A stretch of DNA of 64,000 nucleotides, taken from contig NZ_QDDJ01000009.1 of the NCBI RefSeq assembly GCF_003121625.1, forward strand, positions 62,001-126,000, written 5' to 3'. The position numbers were made by a program, and so were the translations under genes. A model generated the notes under the pieces. It saw only the letters and a list, made by a program, of their open reading frames with translations, had not been told where the DNA came from and ran no database searches. The stretch is from Ornithinimicrobium cavernae (GTDB lineage: Bacteria > Actinomycetota > Actinomycetes > Actinomycetales > Dermatophilaceae). Position 1 is the stretch's first letter; each line of letters opens with the position of its first letter. Shown in pieces: positions 9,524 through 21,110 of this stretch.

Positions 9524-10645
9524 TCAGCGAGGTTGGTAGGGAGCGACGACGACCTCGACGCGCTGGAACTCCTTGACGTCGGTGTAGCCCGTCGTGGCCA
9601 TGGCCCGGCGCAGAGCACCCATCAGGTTGGTCGTGCCGGAGGCGTCCCGGCCGGGGCCGTTGAGGATCTCCTCCAGGGAGCCGGCGGTGCCCACGCGGAC
9701 CCGCTCGCCGCGCGGCAGGAACGGGTGGTGGGCCTCCGAGCCCCAGTGGTAGCCGCGCCCCGGAGCCTCCTCGGCACGGGCGAGCGCGGCACCGATCATC
9801 ACCGCGTCGGCGCCGCAGGCGACCGCCTTGACGATGTCGCCGGACTGGCCCATCCCGCCGTCGGCGATGACGTGGACGTAGCGCCCGCCGGACTCGTCCA
9901 GGTAGTCGCGACGCGCGGCGGCGACGTCGGCGATCGCCGTGGCCATCGGCGCGTGGATGCCCAGCGTGGTGCGCGTCGTGTGCGTCGCTCCCCCACCGAA
10001 GCCGACCAGGACTCCCGCAGCGCCGGTGCGCATCAGGTGCAGCGCCGCCGTGTAGGTCCCGGCGCCCCCGACGACGACCGGCACGTCGAGCTCGTAGATG
10101 AAGCGCTTGAGGTTGAGCGGCTCGGCGCTGCTGGAGACGTGCTCCGCCGAGACCGTGGTGCCCCGGATGACGAACAGGTCGACGCCGGCGTCCACGACGG
10201 TGCGCCAGAACTGCTGGGTCCGCTGCGGGGACAGGGACCCGGCGACGGTGACGCCCGCCTCCCTGATCTCCCTGAGCCGCTGGGTGATCAGGTCGGGACG
10301 GATCGGCGCGGCGTACAGCTCGCGCAGCCGCGCGGTGCTCGCTGCGGCCTCCAGCCCGGCGATCTCCTCCAGGTAGGCGCTCGGGTCGTCGTAGCGGGTC
10401 CACAGCCCCTCCAGGTCGAGCACCCCCAGCCCGCCGAGCCGTCCCATCATGATCGCCGTCTGCGGCGAGACGACGGAGTCCATCGGCGCCGCGATGACCG
10501 GCAGCTCGAAGTGGTAGGCGTCGATCTGCCAGCTGATCGACACGTCCTCCGGGTCGCGGGTGCGCCGGGACGGCACCACCGCGATGTCCTCGAAGGAATA
10601 GGCGCGCCTACCGCGCTTGCCACGGCCGATCTCGATCTCGCTCAC
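9524..10645 (-). CDS. guaB3: GuaB3-family IMP dehydrogenase-related protein
   Basis: A 373-residue TIM-barrel protein of the IMPDH/GMP reductase superfamily without CBS domains. The N-terminus EIGRGKRGRRAYSFEDIAVVPS and the actinobacterial gene order guaB3-guaB identify GuaB3. The catalytic loop of true IMPDH (GPGSICTTR) aligns with GGGATHTTR here, so the nucleophilic Cys is replaced by His222; the substrate-side motif VIADGGMGQSGDI at about 259-271 is kept. Cyanobacterial GuaB3 has been reported as an IMP dehydrogenase, while the actinobacterial protein has no settled function as far as I know. It is transcribed on the same strand as guaB but separated from it by the divergent dioxygenase gene. 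Confidence 0.9.
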   Translation of the reverse strand: MSEIEIGRGKRGRRAYSFEDIAVVPSRRTRDPEDVSISWQIDAYHFELPVIAAPMDSVVSPQTAIMMGRLGGLGVLDLEGLWTRYDDPSAYLEEIAGLEAAASTARLRELYAAPIRPDLITQRLREIREAGVTVAGSLSPQRTQQFWRTVVDAGVDLFVIRGTTVSAEHVSSSAEPLNLKRFIYELDVPVVVGGAGTYTAALHLMRTGAAGVLVGFGGGATHTTRTTLGIHAPMATAIADVAAARRDYLDESGGRYVHVIADGGMGQSGDIVKAVACGADAVMIGAALARAEEAPGRGYHWGSEAHHPFLPRGERVRVGTAGSLEEILNGPGRDASGTTNLMGALRRAMATTGYTDVKEFQRVEVVVAPYQPR

Positions 10646-10749
10646 CGGCTCAGGCTACAAGCAGGCCGCCGGGATGCTGGGACGGCCACCACACGGCATA
10701 CTGGAAGTTGAAAAATTGACCGACTGGACCGGCCCCCTGGAGGCACACC

Positions 10750-11553
10750 GTGGAGCACGCCGACCGCACCCCGACCACCGAGCGGCAGCCGGTGCTCTAC
10801 CTGAGCCACGGGGCCCCGCCGCTGGCCGACGACCAGACCTGGACCGGGCAGCTGCACGCCTGGTCCGACCGGCTCCCCCGCCCCACGAACATCCTGATGG
10901 TCTCGGCGCACTGGGAGAGCGCGCCGCTGACGGTCAGCGCCAGCCGGCAGCAGGTGCCGTTGGTCTACGACTTCTGGGGCTTCCCGCAGAAGTACTTCGA
11001 GGTGGAGTACGCCGCGCCGACCGCTCCCGAGCTGGCCGACGAGGTGACGGCGATCATCGGCGACTCCGTCCACCGGGACGAGGGCCGCGGCCTGGACCAC
11101 GGGGCCTACGTGCCGCTGGTGGAGATGTTCCCCGACGCCGACGTCCCGGTGCTGCAGATGTCGATGCCGACCCTGGACCCGCGCGAGCTCTTCGAGATCG
11201 GGCGCCGGCTGGCGCCGCTGCGGGACCAGGGCACGCTGATCGTCGGCTCCGGCTTCACCACGCACAACCTCAAGTGGTTCAACCCGCGCAACCCGGCCGA
11301 CGCGCCCGCCCCACAGGTCTCGCAGGAGTTCGACCACTGGGCCGCCGAGGCGCTGGCACGGCAGGACGTGGACGCCGTCCTGGACTTCGAGAACCAGGCA
11401 CCGGGCGCGCTGGAGGCGCACCCCCGGACCGAGCACTGGGCCCCGCTCTACGTGACGCTCGGGGTCGCCGAGGCCAGCGGCGGGCTCGACAACGAGGTCG
11501 CCGTCGACGGCTTCTGGTACGGCCTGTCCAAGCGGTCCTGGCAGTTCGGCTGA
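10750..11553 (+). CDS. LigB/YgiD-type extradiol dioxygenase (DODA family)
   Basis: Class III extradiol ring-cleavage dioxygenase-like protein of 267 residues, nearest to 4,5-DOPA extradiol dioxygenases. Probable metal and acid-base histidines are His20 in LSHGAP, His54 in VSAHWES, His117 in GLDHGAYVPL and the histidine of GSGFTTHNL. The C-terminal EHWAPLYVTLGVA is also typical of the family. The bacterial substrate is unknown for most members. It starts at GTG 10750 and is divergent from guaB3 across about 100 bases. It ends before an inverted repeat at 11566-11619 that separates it from the convergent guaB. Confidence 0.85.
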   Translation: MEHADRTPTTERQPVLYLSHGAPPLADDQTWTGQLHAWSDRLPRPTNILMVSAHWESAPLTVSASRQQVPLVYDFWGFPQKYFEVEYAAPTAPELADEVTAIIGDSVHRDEGRGLDHGAYVPLVEMFPDADVPVLQMSMPTLDPRELFEIGRRLAPLRDQGTLIVGSGFTTHNLKWFNPRNPADAPAPQVSQEFDHWAAEALARQDVDAVLDFENQAPGALEAHPRTEHWAPLYVTLGVAEASGGLDNEVAVDGFWYGLSKRSWQFG

Positions 11554-11565
11554 GCGGGGAACGTG

Positions 11566-11619
11566 CGCTCGTGAGTGGAAGCTAGCCCCCTCGGGGGGCG
11601 TTCACTCCACTCACGAGCG
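11566..11619. terminator. Long inverted repeat between convergent genes (bidirectional terminator or REP-like)
   Basis: CGCTCGTGAGTGGA at 11566-11579 is perfectly complementary to TCCACTCACGAGCG at 11606-11619. The 26-base middle contains a nested CCCCC/GGGGG pair. It lies between the stops of the dioxygenase gene and guaB. There is no U-run, so it may be a bidirectional terminator or a dispersed palindromic repeat. Confidence 0.65.
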
Positions 11620-11636
11620 GGACACCCCCCTGCTGA

Positions 11637-13217
<1,581 letters not shown>

Positions 13218-13426
13218 TCACACCGAACCAGGGTCTTGGCGGGCGGCCTGCGCCGTGAGACGCTGCGAGAGCGGATGATCCGGCAGCTCGGATTACCACT
13301 GGGCCGTGTGACTGTGGTTACAGTGACTCGACCGAACGAACCACATATCGCCCGGCCACAACCGGACGGTAGCTCAGGATCACGGACGCACACACGGTGT
13401 GCCTGAAGGACGAGAGGTGGGCGCAG

Positions 13427-13768
13427 GTGAGTGACACGACTGCCGGACCAAGTCCGGTTGCAGAGCAGTGGGAGTGGCAGTTTGACGGGCTGTGCCGGAC
13501 GGTCAGTCCAGAACTCTTCTTTCACCCGGAGGGCGAGCGCGGCTCGGCCCGAAGGCGGCGCGACGAGCGCGCCAAGCGTCTCTGCCTCCAGTGCCCCGTA
13601 CTGGAGGCGTGCCGGACGCACGCGCTGCGCGCACGTGAGCCCTACGGTGTGTGGGGCGCGATGACCGAGGAGGAGCGCGCCGCGATCCTCGCCGAGGCCG
13701 ACATCACTCCCGAGACACCCACCACGGACCCCGTACCGACGGACGAGCCCGGTCGCAACACGGCGTGA
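13427..13768 (+). CDS. whiB3: WhiB-family iron-sulfur regulator, WhiB3-like
   Basis: A 113-residue WhiB protein that would bind a 4Fe-4S cluster and interact with sigma region 4. The four cluster cysteines are Cys23, Cys53, Cys56 and Cys62 (C-x29-C-x2-C-x5-C), followed by the GVWG turn at 74-77 and the acidic EEER. The FFHPEGERG and HALRAREPYGVWG segments resemble WhiB3, and the order guaB3-guaB-whiB-groEL1-groES-tsaD-rimI-tsaB parallels Mycobacterium tuberculosis Rv3410c-Rv3421c, where whiB3 holds this place. I choose GTG 13427, preceded by GAGAGG; an in-frame GTG at 13397 would add ten residues. Functional identity with WhiB3 is inferred. Confidence 0.85.
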   Translation: MSDTTAGPSPVAEQWEWQFDGLCRTVSPELFFHPEGERGSARRRRDERAKRLCLQCPVLEACRTHALRAREPYGVWGAMTEEERAAILAEADITPETPTTDPVPTDEPGRNTA

Positions 13769-13798
13769 CGCCGAGCCGGACCGGGCTCATCACCGGGC

Positions 13799-13831
13799 GG
13801 TGCCCGGTCGGGTCAGCCCCGACCGGGCACC
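13799..13831. terminator. Bidirectional terminator hairpin between whiB and groEL
   Basis: GGTGCCCGGTCGGG pairs perfectly with CCCGACCGGGCACC across a 5-base loop, in the 69 bases between two convergent stops. It would serve both transcripts. Confidence 0.75.
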
Positions 13832-13837
13832 AGCTGG

Positions 13838-15469
<1,632 letters not shown>

Positions 15470-15477
15470 TCACTGCA

Positions 15478-15523
15478 CGACACCCCGGCGACCCCTGCTC
15501 GTGCAAGGGGCCCCGGGGCGTCG
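15478..15523 (-). ncRNA. Hairpin in the groES-groEL intergenic spacer
   Basis: CGACACCCCGG pairs with CCGGGGCGTCG (one wobble pair), with a nested CCCCT/AGGGG stem, in the 88 bases between groES and groEL. It may be a processing or attenuating structure that sets the ratio of the two chaperonins; this is inference from position. Confidence 0.45.
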
Positions 15524-15530
15524 GCGGAGG

Positions 15531-15833
15531 TCAGTTGCTGGCGACGACGGCCAGCACGTCACGCGCGGAGAGGATGAGGTACTCCTCGCCTCCGTGCTTG
15601 ATCTCGGTGCCGCCGTACTTGCTGTAGATGACGCGGTCGCCGACGGCGATGTCGAGCGGGATGCGCTCGCCGCCGTTCTCGTTGAACCGGCCCGGGCCGA
15701 CCGCCAGGACCTCGCCCTCCTGGGGCTTCTCCTTGGCGGTGTCCGGGATGACCAGGCCGGAGGCGGTGGTCTGCTCGGCCTCGACGGCCTTGATAACGAT
15801 CCGGTCTTCGAGCGGCTTGATGGAAACCGACAC
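15531..15833 (-). CDS. groES: 10 kDa co-chaperonin GroES
   Basis: Co-chaperonin that caps GroEL, 100 residues. It begins [20 protein letters not shown], has the mobile-loop region [21 protein letters not shown] near residues 20-40 and the typical [21 protein letters not shown] close to the C-terminus. Start is GTG 15833 with a GGAAGG ribosome site. It is the first gene of the groES-groEL1 operon; the leader upstream contains a sigma-A type promoter and two CIRCE operators for HrcA. Confidence 0.97.
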   Translation of the reverse strand: MSVSIKPLEDRIVIKAVEAEQTTASGLVIPDTAKEKPQEGEVLAVGPGRFNENGGERIPLDIAVGDRVIYSKYGGTEIKHGGEEYLILSARDVLAVVASN

Positions 15834-15919
15834 GGTGGGACCTTCCCTTCGCGAGTTCGACTAGTCAGTGTCTGCGTCCGGTCCGGGCCGCCGTCGCGGG
15901 GATCGGCTCGTTCCGGGCA

Positions 15920-15946
15920 TTGGCACTTGCAGGTGCAGAGTGCTAA
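15920..15946 (-). promoter_or_regulatory. CIRCE element (HrcA operator), promoter-proximal copy
   Basis: On the minus strand it reads TTAGCACTC, nine bases, then AAGTGCCAA. The left arm is perfect and the right arm matches 7 of 9 positions of GAGTGCTAA. It lies just downstream of the -10 box of the groES promoter. Confidence 0.85.
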
Positions 15947-15951
15947 CCCTG

Positions 15952-15980
15952 AATCTATGCATCGTTTAGCACTCGGTCAA
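15952..15980 (-). promoter_or_regulatory. groES-groEL promoter
   Basis: On the minus strand TTGACC (15975-15980) and TAGATT (15952-15957) are separated by 17 bases, a good housekeeping-sigma promoter. It is bracketed by two CIRCE elements, the -35 box lying in the spacer of the distal one. Confidence 0.75.
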
Positions 15981-15992
15981 GCCGAGTGCCAG
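15966..15992 (-). promoter_or_regulatory. Second CIRCE element, overlapping the -35 box
   Basis: Minus strand: CTGGCACTC, nine bases, GAGTGCTAA. The right arm is perfect and the left arm matches 7 of 9. The nine-base spacer contains the TTGACC -35 hexamer, so HrcA bound here would block sigma directly. Confidence 0.8.
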
Positions 15993-16000
15993 ATTTTCGC

Positions 16001-17248
16001 TCAGAGGAGAGGGTGCAACGGCTCCAGGATCCACTCCGCGGCCCGCGAGAGCAGCCCCCGCTGCTCCCACTCCTCCAGGGTGAGCTCGCGGGAGTTGGCG
16101 AGGTCGCGGCGGAAGATCTCCTCCATCTGGGCGGCCTGCCCCCGGTCGTGGATCTCCAGGTTGACCTCGTAGTTGCCGATCAGGGACAGCCGGTCGATGT
16201 TGGCCGTGCCGACCGTGGTCCAGGTGCCGTCGACGGTCGCGGTCTTCGCGTGCACCATCACGTCCTGGTAGAGGAAGATGCGCACCCCGCCGCGCAGCAG
16301 GGTGCTGTAGTGCGACCGGGCGACCCAGTCGGCGACGACGTGGTTGGACGCCTCCGGCATCAGCACCCGGATGTCCACGCCCCGCCTCGAGGCACTCAGC
16401 AGGCCGGTCAGGATCTCCCGGTCCGGGATGAAGTAGCCCTGGGTGATCCAGACCCGGTGCACGGCCCGGTCGATCGCCTCCAGGTAGATGTTGCGCACGG
16501 GGAAGACCAGCCGGCTCGGCTCGTTGCGCGCAGCCATGATCCGCGAGTTCCACACCTCGGTGCCCGAGTCGGGCAGCTCGGGGTGGCTGCGTTTGCGGTG
16601 CCTGTTCCAGAAGTCCACGAACGTGTTCTGGAGCTCCCAGACCGCGGGGCCCCTGACCCGCATGTGCGTGTCCCGCCACCGGTCGGCATACAACGAGCCG
16701 ATGTTGTAGCCGCCGACGAAGCCGACCCGGCCGTCGACGACCAGCACCTTGCGGTGGTCCCGCCCGGTGCGCCGCACGTTGATCAGGAAGCCCGCCCGGA
16801 TCGTCGGGAACTTCAGGAGGTGCACCGAGGCGGGGAACCGCTTGAACTCGGTCGGCACCACCAGGTTGGCGAACCCGTCGAAGACGACACAGACCCGCAC
16901 GCCGCGCTCCGCGGCCCGGATGACCGCGTCCTTGAACTCCTGTCCGGTCTCGTCGGCCTTCCAGATGTAGGTGACCAGGTAGACGAAGTCGGTGGCGTCG
17001 TCGATCGCCTGCAGCATGTCCCGGTAGAGGTGCTCACCGTAGGTGTAGGTGCGCAGCTCGTTGCCGTCGACCTCGGCCGGGAGCGGCTCGTGCGGTGGCA
17101 CGGAGTGCTCGTCGGGGGTGCGGTCCTTGCGCATCTTGTCCGCGACGGTGAGCGCCATGGCCAGGCCCACGGGCGTCGCGACGCTGGCCACCCCCGCCCC
17201 CAGCAGCAGCCGGCGGGTGCTGCGCTGCAGTTGGCTCCATCGGCTCAT
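16001..17248 (-). CDS. Phospholipase D-type cardiolipin synthase-like protein
   Basis: A 415-residue PLD-superfamily protein, most like bacterial cardiolipin synthases. Residues 1-40 hold one hydrophobic anchor ([21 protein letters not shown]). Two complete HKD motifs are present: [20 protein letters not shown] in the first half and [20 protein letters not shown] in the second, each followed by a conserved Asn or Gly/Asn stretch. Both catalytic His-Lys-Asp sets are intact, so phosphatidyl transfer activity is plausible. It lacks the two N-terminal helices of E. coli ClsA. Its stop lies only 8 bases beyond the distal groES CIRCE element on the same strand, so read-through into groES is possible. 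Confidence 0.85.
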   Translation of the reverse strand: MSRWSQLQRSTRRLLLGAGVASVATPVGLAMALTVADKMRKDRTPDEHSVPPHEPLPAEVDGNELRTYTYGEHLYRDMLQAIDDATDFVYLVTYIWKADETGQEFKDAVIRAAERGVRVCVVFDGFANLVVPTEFKRFPASVHLLKFPTIRAGFLINVRRTGRDHRKVLVVDGRVGFVGGYNIGSLYADRWRDTHMRVRGPAVWELQNTFVDFWNRHRKRSHPELPDSGTEVWNSRIMAARNEPSRLVFPVRNIYLEAIDRAVHRVWITQGYFIPDREILTGLLSASRRGVDIRVLMPEASNHVVADWVARSHYSTLLRGGVRIFLYQDVMVHAKTATVDGTWTTVGTANIDRLSLIGNYEVNLEIHDRGQAAQMEEIFRRDLANSRELTLEEWEQRGLLSRAAEWILEPLHPLL

Positions 17249-17343
17249 GGGCTGAACCTAGCCGGTCCGGCCCACTGTTCCTACCAGGTATCCGCCACCC
17301 GGCGGTGGCGAGCGCGCTCGCCGGCATCGGGGAGGATGGACGG

Positions 17344-18597
17344 ATGGACCCGCAGACCGCCGCAGCCCTGAGCGAGCCGTCGGCGTGGGCACTGCTCCAG
17401 TCCCTGCCGGAGTATGACGAGGGGTCGGCCCTCGTGCTCGGCACCCGGTTGCGCGCGGACGGGCACGACCCGACACTCGTCGCGGCCCTGCTCACCCAGT
17501 CCCGGCTGCGGGCCCGGGGGCGGGTGAAGTTCGGGGACCGCGTGGACCGCATGCTGCTCACCCCCGACGGGGTCGAGCAGGCCACGCGCTGGCAGCTCGC
17601 GCAGCGACATGCCGCACGCTTCGCGGCGGCGGGCGTGGAGACCGTGTGGGACCTCGGCTGCGGGCTGGGCGGTGACGCGCTGGCCCTGAGCGCGGCGGGC
17701 CTCGCGGTCGAGGCCGTGGATGCCGACCCGGGCACCGCCGCCCTGGCCGCGGTCAACCTGCGCGACGCTGCAGCGACGCGGGTCAGGTGCGCCCGGCTCG
17801 AGGACCTGGACCTGCGGGCGGAGGCGGGCGCGCCCGGCACCCGAACCGCGGCCTGGCTGGACCCGGCGCGACGGACCCCCGGGCAGACCGACCACCGCGG
17901 GCGGACCAGACGCACGTTCTCCCTCGACTCCCTCTCCCCGACCTGGGAGCAGGTGCAGGGGGTCGCCGCGGAGCTGGGCACGGTGGGCGCCAAGCTCTCC
18001 CCGGGGTTCCCGCACGACGCCGTCCCGGCCGGTGCCGAGGCGCAGTGGTCCTCCTTCGGCGGCGAAGCGCTGGAGTGCGTCGTCTGGTGGGGCGACCTCA
18101 CCCGGCACCCCGGCCGGACCGCCCAGGTGCACACCGGCCCGGCGGACAGCGGGCAGTGGCTCGAGGTCCGCGACGAGGACGGTGACGACTGGGCCGGTCC
18201 CGTCCCCACCGCCACCTCCCCCGACGAGCTGGGCGAGTGGCTCTACGAGCCCGACCGGGCGGTCCTGCAGGCCGGACTCACCGGCGTCCTCACCCGGCTG
18301 GTCGGCGGGACCGAGACGGCGCAGGGGGCGGGCTACGTGACCGGACCGCGGGAGATCGAGGTGCCGTGGGCGCGCCGGTTCCGGGTGCTCTCGGTGCACC
18401 CCCTGTCGACCAAGCCGCTGCGCCGCTGGGCACGGGAGGCCGACGTCGGGCGGCTCACCATCAAGAAGCGGGGCGTCCCGATCGACCCGGACCGGCTCCG
18501 CCGCGACCTACGGCTGACCGGGACCCGGGAGGCGGTGGTTGTGCTCACCCCGCTCGCCGGGCGTCCGGTCCTGCTGGAGGTCGAACCCGCCGGGTGA
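17344..18597 (+). CDS. SAM-dependent methyltransferase with THUMP-like C-terminus
   Basis: A 417-residue class I methyltransferase. The SAM-binding motif I is VWDLGCGLGGDALALSAAG near residues 99-117, followed by the acidic loop AVDADPGT and the catalytic-region WLDPARR. The C-terminal 90 residues, with PLSTKPLRRWAR and LTIKKRGVPIDPDRLRRDL, match the THUMP-like domain seen in this actinobacterial family, suggesting an RNA substrate; the target is unknown. ATG 17344 is chosen because GGGGAGGA lies 7 bases upstream; an in-frame GTG at 17305 overlaps the intergenic region. It diverges from the cardiolipin synthase-like gene. Confidence 0.85.
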   Translation: MDPQTAAALSEPSAWALLQSLPEYDEGSALVLGTRLRADGHDPTLVAALLTQSRLRARGRVKFGDRVDRMLLTPDGVEQATRWQLAQRHAARFAAAGVETVWDLGCGLGGDALALSAAGLAVEAVDADPGTAALAAVNLRDAAATRVRCARLEDLDLRAEAGAPGTRTAAWLDPARRTPGQTDHRGRTRRTFSLDSLSPTWEQVQGVAAELGTVGAKLSPGFPHDAVPAGAEAQWSSFGGEALECVVWWGDLTRHPGRTAQVHTGPADSGQWLEVRDEDGDDWAGPVPTATSPDELGEWLYEPDRAVLQAGLTGVLTRLVGGTETAQGAGYVTGPREIEVPWARRFRVLSVHPLSTKPLRRWAREADVGRLTIKKRGVPIDPDRLRRDLRLTGTREAVVVLTPLAGRPVLLEVEPAG

Positions 18598-19202
18598 CAG
18601 GGGCCCTGGCTTCGCGAGCCAGTGCAGCCGCTCGATCATGATCGCGCTGCCGCCCCTGCCGTTCCAGGTGACCGTCACGCCCTCGGCCTCCAGCCCGGCG
18701 ACGACCTGTCGCCCCACGGCCTCGTCCTCGGCGTACCTGCCGGCGGCCGAGGCCGACGCGTGGCGCGAGGCGGCGAACCGGAGGAACAGGGTGCCTGGGC
18801 CGTCGGTCAGGCGGCCCGCGTCCTGGGCGTGGAAGAACACGTAGCCGTGGGCTCCGGCGGCGGCCCGGGCTCCGTGGCCAGCTCGTGCCCCTCGGGCTTG
18901 TCGTGGGCGAGGTTCTCCAGCGCCAGCACACCGGCCCCGGTCAGAACGGCGAGGGCACCGCGCACGGTCCAGCGGGAACCCCTCGGACGCGATGTCGGTG
19001 GCCAGCCCGTCGTGCCACTCGAACGGGTCGGTCGTCGTGAGGAAGGCGACCTGCGCACTCCGCCGCAGGGATGTCTCGGCGTGGGCGAGCTCTGCCGGGT
19101 CGAGGGCGCCCTCGGACGTCTCGGGGCCGGTCGGTGTGGAGCGGCCACCCGGACGTGCCGCGACCGGGACGTCGAGCGTCCGAACAGGCGTCGGACCCCC
19201 AT
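18508..19202 (-). pseudogene. Frameshifted DUF6891-like gene
   Basis: Protein-like sequence appears on the minus strand but jumps between two frames. From ATG 19202 the first frame gives MGVRRLFGRSTS. The neighbouring frame then carries AELAHAETSLRRSAQVAFL and DPFEWHDGLATDIASEGFPLD. The first frame resumes with GALAVLTGAGVLALENLAHD and PEGHELATEPG. The second frame ends with GYVFFHAQDAGRLTDGPGTL, DEAVGRQVVAGLEAEGVTVTW and IERLHW. Each piece has GC-rich third positions. Joined, they resemble small actinobacterial proteins of the DUF6891 type (GYVFFHxQD motif). No single frame has both a start and all pieces, and the last part reads into the methyltransferase 3' end. The family name is from memory and tentative. 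Confidence 0.5.
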
Positions 19203-19211
19203 CGGGCCAAC

Positions 19212-21110
19212 CTAGCCGCAGCCGGAGCCGACGGGGTGGTCACCGACCGCGGTCGGGAGCACACCAGGAGCCTCCACCTCGCCCAGGAGCACCCGGACGA
19301 GTGCCTCCATCGTGGCCGGGTCGCGGCCGTAGGCGGCGACGAGCGCGGTGGTGGCCGTGCTGTCGGCCAGGGCGTAGGGCTGATCGGTCGCGACCACGAC
19401 GTCGCCGCTGCCGGTGCCGGGACCTCCGGGTCCGCCCCCCGCCTGGTAGCTGGTGCCGCCCACCAGCACCACCGAGTCCCCGCCGCCCGTGCCCAGCCCG
19501 GCGGCCTGGGCGGCCGCGGACAGGTTGGCCCGGTCGCTCTCGGTGCCGCCCTCGATCGTGATCGAGTCACCGACCAGACGCTCGCCGCAGGTCCCGGACA
19601 GCTGGGTGATCCCGGCGGTGGCCGCGCGCACCGAGAGGTCTCGCCGCGAGCCGATCACCGAGAGGTCGGGGGCCGGGACCTGCTGCTGGTGGCGCAGCAG
19701 GGCGACCGTCCGGGCCGCGGACTCCTCGAGGTCCTCACGCTGCAGCGTGCCGTCCTCCAGCGCGAAGACGATCGCGTCGATGCTCGCCACCGGGTCAGGG
19801 GGCATGAGCAGCACGTCCGCGCCGGCGCGCAGGGCCTCCACCGCCGGGTGTCCACCCGACTGCGTGATGGCGCCCATGTTGAGCGCGTCCGTGACCACCA
19901 GGCCGGTGAAGCCCAGGTCCTCCCGGAGCAGACCGGTCAGCACCTCGTGGGACACCGTCGCGGGCCGCTCCGGGTCGAGGGCCTCCACCACGATGTGGCC
20001 CGGCATGATGGCTGGTCCCCCGGCGTCGACGACCGCACGGAACGGCACGAGGTCGCGCTCACCGAGGACGGCCAGGTCCGCGGTCTGGCGGGCCGCGCCG
20101 AGGTGGCTGTCGGCCGGGATCGTGCCGTGGCCGGGGAAGTGCTTGGCGACCGGCAGGATGCCGGCACCCGAGAACCCGCGGACCTGGGCCACCGCGGTCT
20201 CCGCCACGACCGCGGGGTCACTGCCGGGCGAGCGCGCCCCGATGGTCGGGTCCTCCGGGCCCATCGTGACGTCGGCGACGGGTGCGAAGACGACGGTGTA
20301 GCCGAGGGCCCGCAGCTGCTCCCCGGAGGCCCGGGCCACCTCCTCCGCCAGCCCGGCGTCGCGCGCGGCACCCAGCGCCATCCCGGCCGGCCAGTGGTCC
20401 AGCGGCGCCCCCACCCGCGTGATGGGGCCGCCCTCCTGGTCGATCCCGAGGAAGGCGGGCCAGTCCCGGCCGTCCGCGGCGACGGCCTCCTGCACGGCGG
20501 CGGTCAGCGCGATCAGGTCGGGCACCCGCTCGTCCACCGGCACGGGGACGTTGGCCCCCAACGTGATCACCCCGGCCAGGTGGTGGTCGCTGACGAGCTG
20601 GGCCGCTGACCCCGGGTCGGTGCCGGCGTAGGCAGCCACGACCAGCTGACCGGCGAGCTGCCGGTCCGGGAGGGCAGCCACGTCCTCGCGTGCCGCGGCG
20701 AGCTCCTCCTCACCGGGCAACCCGATCCCGTCCTCACCGGACGGCGGGGCCGCGGGCTGGTCAGGGGTGGGCGCCTGCGGACCGGTCGTGCTCGTCGTGG
20801 CGTCGCCGCTGGTCGGTGCACCATCCCCCGTGGTCGGCCCACCGTCGCCCGTGGTGGGCGCACCGCCGTCGCCAGGCGGTGCCTGGTCCGAGCTGGTCGG
20901 CACAGGACCGGTCTGAGCCGTCTGCCCGTCGCTGCCGGAGCCGCTGCACGCCCCCAGCAGCAGCGTCGCGGCCGTGGCCGCCGCGAGCAGGTGGGCGGCG
21001 CCGACGGCCCTGACCTGCGCCAGTCCGCGCCGCGAGCCGCTGCGGCCCGGCGTGCCTGCCCGCCCGGGCCCTCCCCGGCCCGGGAGCGGAGGACGCGGGC
21101 GCGGTCTCAC
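19212..21110 (-). CDS. GH3 beta-N-acetylhexosaminidase (NagZ-like) lipoprotein
   Basis: Glycoside hydrolase family 3 enzyme, likely cleaving N-acetylglucosamine from cell-wall or chitin fragments, anchored outside the membrane. The 632 residues begin with a basic stretch and signal peptide ending in lipobox LLLGAC, then a 75-residue Thr/Gly/Pro linker. The GH3 barrel shows [13 protein letters not shown], the NagZ signature [15 protein letters not shown] with its catalytic Asp-His pair, and nucleophile region [14 protein letters not shown] shorter C-terminal GH3-like domain follows. I start it at GTG 21110, which overlaps the tsaD stop as GTGA; longer in-frame starts lie antisense or inside tsaD and would spoil the signal peptide. 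Confidence 0.88.
   Translation of the reverse strand: MRPRPRPPLPGRGGPGRAGTPGRSGSRRGLAQVRAVGAAHLLAAATAATLLLGACSGSGSDGQTAQTGPVPTSSDQAPPGDGGAPTTGDGGPTTGDGAPTSGDATTSTTGPQAPTPDQPAAPPSGEDGIGLPGEEELAAAREDVAALPDRQLAGQLVVAAYAGTDPGSAAQLVSDHHLAGVITLGANVPVPVDERVPDLIALTAAVQEAVAADGRDWPAFLGIDQEGGPITRVGAPLDHWPAGMALGAARDAGLAEEVARASGEQLRALGYTVVFAPVADVTMGPEDPTIGARSPGSDPAVVAETAVAQVRGFSGAGILPVAKHFPGHGTIPADSHLGAARQTADLAVLGERDLVPFRAVVDAGGPAIMPGHIVVEALDPERPATVSHEVLTGLLREDLGFTGLVVTDALNMGAITQSGGHPAVEALRAGADVLLMPPDPVASIDAIVFALEDGTLQREDLEESAARTVALLRHQQQVPAPDLSVIGSRRDLSVRAATAGITQLSGTCGERLVGDSITIEGGTESDRANLSAAAQAAGLGTGGGDSVVLVGGTSYQAGGGPGGPGTGSGDVVVATDQPYALADSTATTALVAAYGRDPATMEALVRVLLGEVEAPGVLPTAVGDHPVGSGCG

Noticed and set aside
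9411-10403. Upstream extension of the beta-propeller lipoprotein frame
   Set aside because: It is an out-of-frame reading of guaB3; the signal peptide and GAGGAG site set the start at 9410.
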